A DNA stretch of 64,000 nt from Streptomyces liliifuscus. GTDB taxonomy: Bacteria > Actinomycetota > Actinomycetes > Streptomycetales > Streptomycetaceae. The stretch lies in the NCBI RefSeq assembly GCF_016598615.1, contig NZ_CP066831.1:7130001-7194000 (forward strand). The letters run 5' to 3'. Made by a program: the position numbers and the translations under genes. Of this stretch, positions 41,624-49,706 are shown one piece after another (positions within the stretch are counted from its first letter, which is position 1; each line of letters begins with the position of its first letter). The notes under the pieces are model-generated. The model ran no database searches. It worked only from the letters and a program-made list of their open reading frames with translations, and was not told the DNA's origin.

Positions 41624-42775
41624 GTGTCAGCGGCAAGGCAGGCGGCAGTGCAGGCGGCGAGGCCGGGAGTGGCGGAGGCCCGCAGGATCGTCGTCAAGGT
41701 GGGTTCCTCGTCCCTGACCACCGCGTCCGGAGGCCTCGACGCCGACCGCGTGGACGCCCTCGTGGACGTCCTGGCCAAGGGGCGCAGCGGCGGTGAGAAG
41801 GAGATCGTCCTCGTCTCGTCCGGCGCCATCGCCGCGGGCCTCGCCCCGCTGGGCCTGCGCCGCCGTCCCAGGGACCTGGCCCGTCAGCAGGCCGCCGCCA
41901 GCGTCGGCCAGGGCCTCCTGGTCGCCCGCTACACCGCCTCCTGCGCCCGCTACGGCGTCCGTGTCGGCCAGGTGCTGCTCACCTCCGACGACATGAGCCG
42001 CCGAGCCCACCACCGCAACGCCTCGCGCACCCTCGACAAGCTCCTCGCGATGGGCGCCCTGCCCGTCGTCAACGAGAACGACACCGTCGCCACGGACGAG
42101 ATCCGCTTCGGCGACAACGACCGGCTCGCCGCCCTCGTCGCCCACCTCGTCCGCGCCGACCTGCTGGTCCTCCTCTCCGACGTGGACGGGGTGTACGACG
42201 GCGACCCCAGCAAGCCCGGCACGTCACGGATAGCGGAAGTGCGCACCCCGGCCGACCTCGCGCACGTGGACATCGGCAGCGCGGGCAAGGCGGGCGTCGG
42301 CACCGGCGGAATGGTCACCAAGGTCGAGGCGGCCCGCATCGCGGCCGCGGCCGGTATCCCCGTGGTGCTGACGAGCGCGGTGCACGCCGCGGACGCCCTC
42401 GCGGGCCGGGACACCGGCACGTACTTCCACTCCACGGGCCGCCGCTCGGCCGACCGTCTGCTGTGGCTCCAGCACGCGTCAACCCCGCAGGGTGCCCTCA
42501 CCCTCGACGACGGGGCCGTGCGCGCGGTCGTCGAGCGGCGTACGTCCCTGCTGCCGGCCGGTATCGCGGGCGTCGAGGGCGACTTCGCCGCGGGCGATCC
42601 CGTCGAACTGCGCGACAGCGCGGGACGGGCCGTCGCCCGGGGGCTGGTGAACTTCGACGCCAAGGAGATCCCGCAGCTGATCGGCCGCTCCACGCACGAG
42701 CTGGCCCGCGAGCTGGGTCCGGCGTACGAACGCGAAGTCGTACACAGGGACGATCTGGTGCTGCTCCACCCGTAA
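41624..42775 (+). CDS. proB: Glutamate 5-kinase
   Basis: First step of proline synthesis: phosphorylates glutamate to gamma-glutamyl phosphate. It has 383 residues with an amino-acid-kinase domain (RRIVVKVGSSSLTT; LVSSGAIAAGLAPLGL; PVVNENDTVATDEIRFGDND; GTGGMVTKVEAARIAAAAGI) and a C-terminal PUA domain. GTG 41624 is preferred (GGGGTA five bases upstream) over TTG 41612. The next enzyme, ProA, is 0.7 kb downstream with one small gene between. Product inhibition by proline is usual in the family. Confidence 0.95.
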   Translation: MSAARQAAVQAARPGVAEARRIVVKVGSSSLTTASGGLDADRVDALVDVLAKGRSGGEKEIVLVSSGAIAAGLAPLGLRRRPRDLARQQAAASVGQGLLVARYTASCARYGVRVGQVLLTSDDMSRRAHHRNASRTLDKLLAMGALPVVNENDTVATDEIRFGDNDRLAALVAHLVRADLLVLLSDVDGVYDGDPSKPGTSRIAEVRTPADLAHVDIGSAGKAGVGTGGMVTKVEAARIAAAAGIPVVLTSAVHAADALAGRDTGTYFHSTGRRSADRLLWLQHASTPQGALTLDDGAVRAVVERRTSLLPAGIAGVEGDFAAGDPVELRDSAGRAVARGLVNFDAKEIPQLIGRSTHELARELGPAYEREVVHRDDLVLLHP

Positions 42776-42905
42776 ACGGCCGAAAGGAAGGCCCCCGCCG
42801 GTGGACGTTCCGTAAAACCGTCACACGGAGGCTTCCCACCTGCTCAACTTTGTTTCAGGGAGACCCCCTCAGTCCGAGCGGACCCATTGCGTAAAGGAGG
42901 CCGTC

Positions 42906-43373
42906 GTGAGACGAGTGCGCCCTGGGGCGGCGGCGTCCCGCGGTGGTGTCGGCTCCCGGGTGGCCGGCGAGGAGCGGGCTCTGACCAGCGTCGCGGCCGG
43001 CGACACCTACGAGGTCGAGGAGCCGCAGGACCTGCCGAGGCTCTGGCACGTCACGCTGAGCGTCTCGGGGGCCGAAGCCCCGCTGAAGGAGGTCAGGCGC
43101 GGTCTTGAACAGCTCGCCCACGACCACCCCTTTCTGCTGACCAGCCGCTATGCCAACGACCACGCGGAGATCCGCTACTGGGAAGAGGCCCGCGACCTGC
43201 ACGACGCCGCCGCCGTCGCGCTGCGCCTGTGGGGCGAGCACCGCCAGACCGCGAAACTGCCGCCCTGGGAGATCGTCGGCCTGGAGGTCATCGACCGCGA
43301 GACCTACCACCAGCGCATCGCCGAGGGATACGGACCGCTGCCGGCGACACCTGTGGGCGTACACCCTTTCTAG
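42906..43373 (+). CDS. Conserved hypothetical protein between proB and proA
   Basis: A 155-residue soluble protein. After a variable basic start the conserved part is [81 protein letters not shown] recall similar proteins at this position in other streptomycetes; the function is unknown. GTG 42906 follows AAAGGAGG. Its place inside the proline locus may reflect co-transcription only. Confidence 0.75.
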   Translation: MRRVRPGAAASRGGVGSRVAGEERALTSVAAGDTYEVEEPQDLPRLWHVTLSVSGAEAPLKEVRRGLEQLAHDHPFLLTSRYANDHAEIRYWEEARDLHDAAAVALRLWGEHRQTAKLPPWEIVGLEVIDRETYHQRIAEGYGPLPATPVGVHPF

Positions 43374-43447
43374 GGGCATTTCAGGACCTGTCTCGCGGTG
43401 TGGGACAACGGCTGAACAGCTCTCGCGGGCGCACTACCCTGCGGGAT

Positions 43448-44734
43448 ATGACCACGCTCTCGCCGTACGACTCGATGTCCCCGGTCACCCAGGCCGCCTA
43501 CCGTGCCAAGGGCGCCGCCGCCGACCTCGCCCCGCTCCCGCGGGCCGAGAAGGACGACGCGTTGCTCGCGATCGCGGACGCGCTCGAGGTCCGTACGAGC
43601 GAGATCGTCGAGGCCAACGCCAAGGACATCGAGCGCGCCCGTGAGGCAGGCACCAGCGAGTCGATCATCGACCGGCTGACGCTCACCCCCGAGCGGATCC
43701 GCGCGATCGCCTCCGACGTGCGTGACGTGGTGGCACTGCCCGACCCGGTCGGCGAGGTCGTCCGTGGCTCGACCCTGCCCAACGGCATCGACCTGCGCCA
43801 GGTCCGCGTCCCGCTCGGCGTGGTCGGCATCATCTACGAGGCCCGCCCGAACGTGACCGTCGACGCGGCCGCCCTCTGTCTGAAGTCCGGCAACGCGGTG
43901 CTCCTGCGCGGCTCGTCCTCCGCCTACGAGTCCAACACCGCCCTCGTACGGGTCCTGCGCGACGCGGTGGGCGGCTCGGGCCTGCCCGCCGACGCCGTCC
44001 AGCTCGTGCCGGGCGAGGGCCGCGAGTCCGTGCGGGAGCTGATGCGCGCCCGCGGTCTCGTCGACGTGCTCATCCCGCGCGGCGGCGCCTCCCTGATCCA
44101 GACGGTCGTCCAGGAGTCCATCGTCCCGGTCATCGAGACCGGCACCGGCAACTGCCACGTCTACGTCGACGCGCGGGCCGACCTCGACATGGCGATCGAC
44201 ATCCTGATCAACTCCAAGGCGCAGCGGCCCAGCGTCTGCAACGCCGCCGAGACGCTCCTCGTCCACCAGGACATCGCGCCCGAGTTCCTGCCGCGCGCCC
44301 TCGACGCCCTCGCCGAGGCCGGGGTCACCGTGCACGGGGACGAGCGCGTTCTCGGCTACGCCAAGGACTCCAAGGCCACCGTCGTCGAGGCGACGACCGA
44401 GGACTGGGAGACCGAGTACCTGTCGTACGACATCGCGGCGGCCGTCGTCGACTCGCTGGAGCGCGCCGTCGAGCACATCCGGCTGTGGACCTCCGGCCAC
44501 ACCGAGGCGATCGTCACCACCTCGCAGCAGGCCGCCCGCCGGTTCACCCAGCTGGTCGACTCCACGACGGTCGCCGTGAACGCGTCCACGCGCTTCACCG
44601 ACGGCGGCCAGTTCGGCTTCGGCGCCGAGATCGGGATCTCCACGCAGAAGCTGCACGCGCGGGGGCCGATGGGGCTGCCGGAGCTGACGAGCACGAAGTA
44701 CATCGTCACCGGCGACGGGCACATCCGCCGCTGA
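43448..44734 (+). CDS. proA: Gamma-glutamyl phosphate reductase
   Basis: NADPH-dependent reductase making glutamate semialdehyde from the ProB product. It has 428 residues with an aldehyde dehydrogenase-like fold: [55 protein letters not shown], and the catalytic Cys in [18 protein letters not shown] 43448 ([15 protein letters not shown]) is preferred. A TACCCT -10 ends seven bases before it, so the mRNA may be leaderless. The frame opens earlier at 43229 without homology. Confidence 0.95.
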   Translation: MTTLSPYDSMSPVTQAAYRAKGAAADLAPLPRAEKDDALLAIADALEVRTSEIVEANAKDIERAREAGTSESIIDRLTLTPERIRAIASDVRDVVALPDPVGEVVRGSTLPNGIDLRQVRVPLGVVGIIYEARPNVTVDAAALCLKSGNAVLLRGSSSAYESNTALVRVLRDAVGGSGLPADAVQLVPGEGRESVRELMRARGLVDVLIPRGGASLIQTVVQESIVPVIETGTGNCHVYVDARADLDMAIDILINSKAQRPSVCNAAETLLVHQDIAPEFLPRALDALAEAGVTVHGDERVLGYAKDSKATVVEATTEDWETEYLSYDIAAAVVDSLERAVEHIRLWTSGHTEAIVTTSQQAARRFTQLVDSTTVAVNASTRFTDGGQFGFGAEIGISTQKLHARGPMGLPELTSTKYIVTGDGHIRR

Positions 44735-44933
44735 GGGGGCCGTGGAGGGCTCCCGGAGGACTCGCGAAGGACTCCGCGAAGGGCTCGCGAAGGGGCTCTC
44801 GGGGACGTGGCGAGGGGCGCTCGGAGAACTCGCCGAGAAAACCCCGCACGGAGTGTTTGGGGGCCTCGCCCGGAAAGCGTCTCGTCAGGCGGATGAATTT
44901 CCATACCGTCTGCCCAAATTGACCACCCCGGTC

Positions 44934-44939
44934 TACTCT
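44934..44939 (+). promoter_or_regulatory. -10 of a leaderless promoter
   Basis: TACTCT ends six bases before GTG 44946. The surrounding CTACTCTGRAT sequence is repeated before the next gene (45601). Confidence 0.5.
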
Positions 44940-44945
44940 GGATCC

Positions 44946-45536
44946 GTGCCGGAGGACGTGGGGGGCACGCCGTTCCCTGACGGCTGGGAGCCCGACGACG
45001 ACCGCGACCGCGGGGGTGCGGACGAAGAGTTCGCCTCCGTGGTCTTCGACGAGGCCTTTGTGCGGGCGGCCACGGTTCACGAACCGACCGCCGTCGAGCG
45101 CCTCCTTGCCGCCGCCCAGGCGAGAGCCGAGGCCTCCGAGGCCGAAGCGCGCCGGACACACCCCCGAGGGGTACGCGGCGACGACGAGTTCCACGACGAC
45201 GGATTCGGACCCGACGGCCGTGGTGATTTCGGCCACGACCCGGAACTGGACGACCTCGACGACCGTGACGTCCTGCACGGCGGCTACGGCAACCCGGGGA
45301 CGTACGGGAAACAGGCCCGCTGGCACCGTCCCGTCGCCTGGATGCTCGCCCTCGTGATGGGGATCGGCATGGTCGCGCTCGCTTTCACGGCCGTCTACCG
45401 GGGAGCTTCCTCGGGCAGCCGGGACCAGGTCCCGCCGCCCGCCTCCACAGGCCTCGAACAGGGAAGCGGAGTGGGTCCCTCGGCCTCGGCCGACTATTCC
45501 CAGCCAGCCGTCTCGGCGGTGCCGCGCACGCCGTAG
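44946..45536 (+). CDS. Single-pass membrane protein with SVVFDExFVRAA motif
   Basis: A 196-residue protein: an acidic cytosolic N-terminus with the motif EEFASVVFDEAFVRAA, an Ala/Glu helix, an Asp/Gly-rich stretch, one membrane segment (AWMLALVMGIGMVALAFTAV) and a short Ser/Pro-rich outer tail. The next gene encodes a protein with the same motif in the same topological position. GTG 44946 is preferred because of the leaderless -10; the 200 bp before it are low-complexity CTCGCGAAGG repeats. The function is unknown. Confidence 0.75.
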   Translation: MPEDVGGTPFPDGWEPDDDRDRGGADEEFASVVFDEAFVRAATVHEPTAVERLLAAAQARAEASEAEARRTHPRGVRGDDEFHDDGFGPDGRGDFGHDPELDDLDDRDVLHGGYGNPGTYGKQARWHRPVAWMLALVMGIGMVALAFTAVYRGASSGSRDQVPPPASTGLEQGSGVGPSASADYSQPAVSAVPRTP

Positions 45537-45601
45537 GGCTTCCGTGAGGTCCTGTCAGAACTTGTCGTGTACCAGGGCGTTTACCTGAGGTCCCTGAGAC
45601 C

Positions 45602-45607
45602 TACTCT
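45602..45607 (+). promoter_or_regulatory. -10 of a leaderless promoter
   Basis: TACTCT ends six bases before ATG 45614; a weak -35 TTTACC lies at 45580-45585. Confidence 0.5.
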
Positions 45608-45613
45608 GAATGT

Positions 45614-46681
45614 ATGGGCGGACCTGGAGACCCACCTGAGGGGACCCCCGAGGGTGCTCCTGGTGGTGGCGAGGAAGAGTATCGATCCGTCGTCTTCGAC
45701 GAGTCGTTCGTCCGGGCTGCCCGCCTCCAGGAGTTCTCCGCGCAGGAGCGGATCGGCGACCACACCCCGGCCGTCCGCCGCCGCCCGCCGATGCGCAGGG
45801 GCCTGTCCCGGCAGGCGCTGATCCTCGTCCTGCTGATCGCCGTGGCCTTCGGCACCGCGATCTACATGGGCGTACGCCATCCGTACCAGACGCCCGCCGC
45901 CAAGCATCCCGAGCCGCTGCGGATGACCGTGATACCGCTCGCGCCGCAGAGCGCCGTGCCCGGCTCCACGGACATCGATTCGCTGTACGCGCACAGCCCG
46001 GCCGACCAGTTCCGCATCGGAGCCGAGGGCATCACGCTGCCCGCCTCCCGGCGCACCGCCCACTTCTCCGACAGCCAGGTCGTCACCGCCCTGACCACGG
46101 CGAAGGACTACCTCGTCGAGTCGTCGCTCGACCCGGACGTCCTCACCGGCGGCGCCACCCGGTCCGTGCGGATACGGCTCGACCCGCAGCAGCTCGACCA
46201 GTTCGACCAGAGCTTCGAGCGGCCGACCGCGGACGGACGGCACGCGCCCACCGGCTGGCTGGTCCGTTTCGACCCCAACCAGGCGGAGCTGGCCGACAGC
46301 AAGATCCGGGTGCAGGGCACGCTGTCGGCCGCCGAGACCGACTCCGACACCCTTGAGGTCAGCGCCGACCACACCTTCGTCTACGCCCTGCGGCCGACCG
46401 GCTCGGACGAGAAGGCCAAGGCCTCGCTGTTCACCGTGCGGCGCGAGCTGCACTTCCGGTTCGACCGCGACGACCTGCGCATGCACCAGACCGAGCTGGT
46501 CGTCTCGTACGTCCAGGCCGGGCCGCTGGCCTGCGCCGAGGACGCGACGAACCATCTGCGCCCGCTGCTCGCGGGCGAGACGGCCAGGGCGGGCGGCCCG
46601 GCCGGCACCGACCCGTACGCGACGGGCAGCGCCACGTCACTGTGCGGATCACTGGCGGCGAGCGCCCAGCCGAAGCTGTAG
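45614..46681 (+). CDS. Membrane protein with SVVFDExFVRAA motif and large outer domain
   Basis: A 355-residue protein: N-terminal Gly/Pro/Glu stretch, motif EEYRSVVFDESFVRAA, one membrane helix (ALILVLLIAVAFGTAIYMGV), then an outer domain of about 270 residues with two late Cys pairs (GPLACAEDA, SLCGSLA). Its N-terminal motif is shared with the preceding gene product, but the outer domain is absent there. The two probably act together. No enzyme motif is seen. It is convergent with the M48 protease gene across a repeat region. Confidence 0.78.
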   Translation: MGGPGDPPEGTPEGAPGGGEEEYRSVVFDESFVRAARLQEFSAQERIGDHTPAVRRRPPMRRGLSRQALILVLLIAVAFGTAIYMGVRHPYQTPAAKHPEPLRMTVIPLAPQSAVPGSTDIDSLYAHSPADQFRIGAEGITLPASRRTAHFSDSQVVTALTTAKDYLVESSLDPDVLTGGATRSVRIRLDPQQLDQFDQSFERPTADGRHAPTGWLVRFDPNQAELADSKIRVQGTLSAAETDSDTLEVSADHTFVYALRPTGSDEKAKASLFTVRRELHFRFDRDDLRMHQTELVVSYVQAGPLACAEDATNHLRPLLAGETARAGGPAGTDPYATGSATSLCGSLAASAQPKL

Positions 46682-46735
46682 ATCGGCCTCCTCAGCCCTC
46701 TCGGCCCCTCGGCCTTCTGGACCTTCTGGTTGTTT

Positions 46736-47045
46736 GGGCCGCCGCGTGTGCGGGCTGGCCCCTGGGCCGCCGCGTGCCGACTGGCTGTCTGGGCCGCCGC
46801 GTCCGGGCTGGCTGCTTGGGCCGCCGCTTGCCGCTTGTCCGGACTGGCCGCCTGGGCCGCCGTGCCCTGAGCCGTGGTTCGGGGGCTGAGCTGTGGCTCC
46901 GGCCCCGGCTTCCGGCTCCAGCCTGACGGTGGCTCCGGCCCGGCTCCTGGCTCCGGCTCAGCTGTGGCTCCGGACCCGACTGGCTCCCCGGGCTGCCGTG
47001 CCCCGAGCCGTGCTTCAGGCACTGAGCTGTGGCGCCGGACCCGCC
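46736..47045. repeat. Low-complexity repeat region between convergent genes
   Basis: GGGCCGCCGCG-type units recur at 46736, 46764, 46791, 46818 and 46854 (spacing mostly 27-28 bp). A second unit of about 47 bp (CGTGCCC.GAGCCGTG..TTC ... CTGAGCTGTGG) appears near 46861 and 46999. The whole 46682-47192 gap has no convincing gene. It may be a decayed coding tail or a repeat that forms structure between convergent genes. Confidence 0.65.
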
Positions 47046-47192
47046 TTCTGGCTTCGGGACCCGGCTTCCGGGTTCGGACCGGCTGTGGCTCAGGGGGCTT
47101 CCGAGGGCCGGGATTGCGGCACGCTCCGGGTCGGGCCGGCCCCCGCCTTCGAGGGGCGGCCCGAGCCCGGGCTGAGGGCGGCGCTTCCGCGC

Positions 47193-48314
47193 TCAGGCCC
47201 TGCCGTTGCTTCCGTTGGGGCTTTCGTCGTCCGGGCCGTCGGTGGGCGGCTGGTCCTGCGGGGAGCTGCTGCTTGCGCCTCCGCCGCCGGTCGCGAAGCC
47301 GCCGAAGCCGCGCCGGACCCGGCCGCCGAGGTCGCCCGCGCCGCCCGCGATGTCGCTGACCAGCTTCATCAGCGGGTCCTTCGAGTTCTTGACGTCCGTG
47401 GCGTAGCTGGCGGCCGACTGACGGAAGGAGTCCGTGACCGAGGTGTCCCCGTCCTCGTCCCGGCGCGGGTAGTGGCCGTCCATGATCCGCTGGTAGTCGC
47501 GGGACTCGGCCCACTTCTTCAGCTCGGCCGCGCGGACCGTGGTGAAGGGGTGGGAGCGGGGCATGACGTTGAGGATCTTGAGCACGGAGTCGCGGAGGTC
47601 GCCCCCGGCCTCGTACTCCTCGGCCTGGGCGAGGAACGCGTCCACGTTCATCTCGTGGAGGTGGTTGCCGCCCGCGATCTTCATCAGGCCGCGCATCGAG
47701 GCCTTCAGGTCCTGGCCGACCAGGAGACCGGCGCGGTCCGCGGACAGCTCGGACTTGCGGAACCACTCGCGCAGGGCGGTCACGATCGCCATGATCGCGA
47801 GGTTGCCCAGCGGTATCCACGCCACTCGCAGGGCGAGGCTGGTCAGGAAGAGCAGGATCGTGCGGTAGACGGAGTGGCCGGACAGCGCGTGGCCCACCTC
47901 GTGGCCGATGACCGCCCTCATCTCCTCCTCGTCGAGCAGCTCGACGAGGCCGGTGGTGACGACGATGATCGGCTCGTCCAGACCGATGCACATGGCGTTC
48001 GGCTGCGGGTCCTGGTTGACGTACATCGGCGGGACCTTCTCCAGGTCCAGGATGTAACAGGCGTCGCGCAGCATGACGTTCAGGTGAGTGAACTGGGCGT
48101 CCGAGACGCGCACGGAGTCCGACAGGAACAGCAGCCTCAGACTGCGCTCCGGGAGCAGGCCGCTGAGCGCCTTGAAAACGGTGTCGAAGCCGCTGAGCTT
48201 GCGCAGGGCGACCAGGGCCGAGCGGTCCGCCGGGTGTTCGTACGCCCGGGAGGAGATCCCCTCGAAGCGCCGGCGCTGCCTGCTCGGTACGTTCTCGTGG
48301 CTTTCTTCTGGCAT
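47193..48314 (-). CDS. M48-family metalloprotease
   Basis: A 373-residue zinc metalloprotease resembling HtpX/Ste24-type enzymes. The zinc motif is in AVIGHEVGHALSGHS (HExxH), with hydrophobic segments nearby (RTILLFLTSLALRVAW, LGNLAIMAIVTALREW), so it is membrane-bound with a cytosolic active site. The C-terminus is Gly/Ser/Asp-rich. ATG 48314 (MPEESHENVPS) is chosen because GGGGGA lies six bases upstream; the frame continues to 48353. A likely role is membrane protein quality control. It is divergent from a 51-residue membrane protein gene. Confidence 0.88.
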   Translation of the reverse strand: MPEESHENVPSRQRRRFEGISSRAYEHPADRSALVALRKLSGFDTVFKALSGLLPERSLRLLFLSDSVRVSDAQFTHLNVMLRDACYILDLEKVPPMYVNQDPQPNAMCIGLDEPIIVVTTGLVELLDEEEMRAVIGHEVGHALSGHSVYRTILLFLTSLALRVAWIPLGNLAIMAIVTALREWFRKSELSADRAGLLVGQDLKASMRGLMKIAGGNHLHEMNVDAFLAQAEEYEAGGDLRDSVLKILNVMPRSHPFTTVRAAELKKWAESRDYQRIMDGHYPRRDEDGDTSVTDSFRQSAASYATDVKNSKDPLMKLVSDIAGGAGDLGGRVRRGFGGFATGGGGASSSSPQDQPPTDGPDDESPNGSNGRA

Positions 48315-48415
48315 GTGGTCCCCCATGCGTTTGATTGCCTTCTGTGCCCCCAAGGCGGGGTCCAGCCTAGGCGGATATACCGTGGACGGGCAGTACAGCG
48401 AAGGAGTAGTACGTC

Positions 48416-48571
48416 ATGGAGCATCTCCCCGAGCCCTGGCTCACCGAGGCCGCGAGCGCCGCCCAGCAGCAAGGGGCGGGGAATCTCCTCCGTGTCGTGC
48501 TGATCGTGATGGTCGTCGGCTGTGTGCTGACTGCCTGGTTCCTTCTGCGCGGCTACAAACGGGACGAGTGA
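48416..48571 (+). CDS. 51-residue membrane protein
   Basis: MEHLPEPWLTEAASAAQQQG, then one hydrophobic segment (LLRVVLIVMVVGCVLTAWFL) and a short basic end (LRGYKRDE). GAAGGAG lies eight bases before ATG 48416, and third-position GC is consistent with coding. It begins ~100 bp from the divergent protease gene. The function is unknown; it could be a small partner of a membrane complex. Confidence 0.6.
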   Translation: MEHLPEPWLTEAASAAQQQGAGNLLRVVLIVMVVGCVLTAWFLLRGYKRDE

Positions 48572-48803
48572 GGCCGGGCGGAAGGTTCCCGACCCCTTAG
48601 ACCCGCGGAGGGTTCCGGACGGTTGAGACGGCCGGCAGGATCTCTCGGCGGACGCCGGGAGGCACGCTCCGCCGAGGCCGATGGTTCGGGGTGCCGGAGG
48701 CCGGGCAGTCCTGACGGCGGAGTCGGAGTGATACCGGCGACAGCCCCCGCTTACGATGTGCGGAAGTCTTTATCCCGCCCACACCGAATAGGTCCTGCCG
48801 AAG

Positions 48804-48968
48804 ATGAGCTTCCACAGCACCGCTGCCCAGTTGGTCACACTTGCCGCCGAGGGCGAGGAGCACGGCGGCAACCACGAGAGCCTCAGCCCCTACCTGACCG
48901 GCGGCGGGGCCTTCTTCATCCTGATGCTGCTGCTGTGGATCACCACCCGCTTCAACCGGGACCGCTGA
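48804..48968 (+). CDS. 54-residue membrane protein upstream of nadD
   Basis: [20 protein letters not shown], a His/Gly stretch ([11 protein letters not shown]), one hydrophobic helix ([18 protein letters not shown]) and NRDR. A -10-like TACGAT is at 48752-48757. I recall a similar short gene before nadD in Streptomyces. The function is unknown. Confidence 0.65.
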   Translation: MSFHSTAAQLVTLAAEGEEHGGNHESLSPYLTGGGAFFILMLLLWITTRFNRDR

Positions 48969-49015
48969 CGCCCGCGCGACCGGACCCGTCGTCGGGGCCG
49001 GTAGGGTCTGCACGC

Positions 49016-49690
49016 ATGGGAGAGCAGGACATGCCTACCGGTCCGGCGGGCGGCACGGCGCGGAGCGCACGGCGCGGCCCGGGAAACGGCCCGTCGAACC
49101 CGGGAAAGCGCCGCCTCGGCGTCATGGGCGGAACGTTCGACCCGATCCACCACGGGCACCTCGTGGCGGCCAGTGAGGTCGCCGCGCAGTTCCACCTCGA
49201 CGAAGTGGTGTTCGTGCCGACCGGACAGCCATGGCAGAAGACCGACCGCAAGGTCTCCCCGGCTGAGGACCGCTATCTGATGACGGTCATCGCGACCGCC
49301 GAGAACCCGCAGTTCTCCGTGAGCCGCATCGACATCGACCGCGGCGGCCCGACCTACACCACGGACACCCTGCGCGATCTCCGGGTGCTCAACCCCGACA
49401 CGGATCTCTTCTTCATCACCGGCGCCGACGCACTTGGTCAGATCCTCACCTGGCGCGACGCCGAAGAACTGTTCTCCCTCGCGCACTTCATCGGGGTCAC
49501 CCGGCCCGGCCACATACTGACCGACACCGGTCTGCCGGAGGGCGGTGTATCGCTCGTCGAGGTCCCCGCGCTCGCCATCTCGTCCACAGACTGCCGTGTG
49601 AGGGTCGCGAAGGGCGACCCGGTCTGGTACCTGGTGCCGGACGGTGTGGTGCGCTACATCGACAAGCGAGAGCTGTACCGCGGCGAGTGA
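49016..49690 (+). CDS. nadD: Nicotinate-nucleotide adenylyltransferase
   Basis: Adenylates nicotinate mononucleotide to deamido-NAD in NAD synthesis. It has 224 residues. The nucleotidyltransferase HxGH motif is in [19 protein letters not shown], and the second motif is [20 protein letters not shown] (ISST). The N-terminus has a ~35-residue basic/Gly extension. A TAGGGT at 49002-49007 is eight bases from ATG 49016, close to leaderless spacing. The next gene starts 16 bp after the stop. Confidence 0.93.
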   Translation: MGEQDMPTGPAGGTARSARRGPGNGPSNPGKRRLGVMGGTFDPIHHGHLVAASEVAAQFHLDEVVFVPTGQPWQKTDRKVSPAEDRYLMTVIATAENPQFSVSRIDIDRGGPTYTTDTLRDLRVLNPDTDLFFITGADALGQILTWRDAEELFSLAHFIGVTRPGHILTDTGLPEGGVSLVEVPALAISSTDCRVRVAKGDPVWYLVPDGVVRYIDKRELYRGE

Positions 49691-49706
49691 GCCGAGAGGG
49701 GCACCG

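Noticed and set aside
46381-47991. Minus-strand open frame over the membrane protein end, repeats and the M48 gene
   Set aside because: It is out of frame with the HExxH protease and shows only low-complexity residues.
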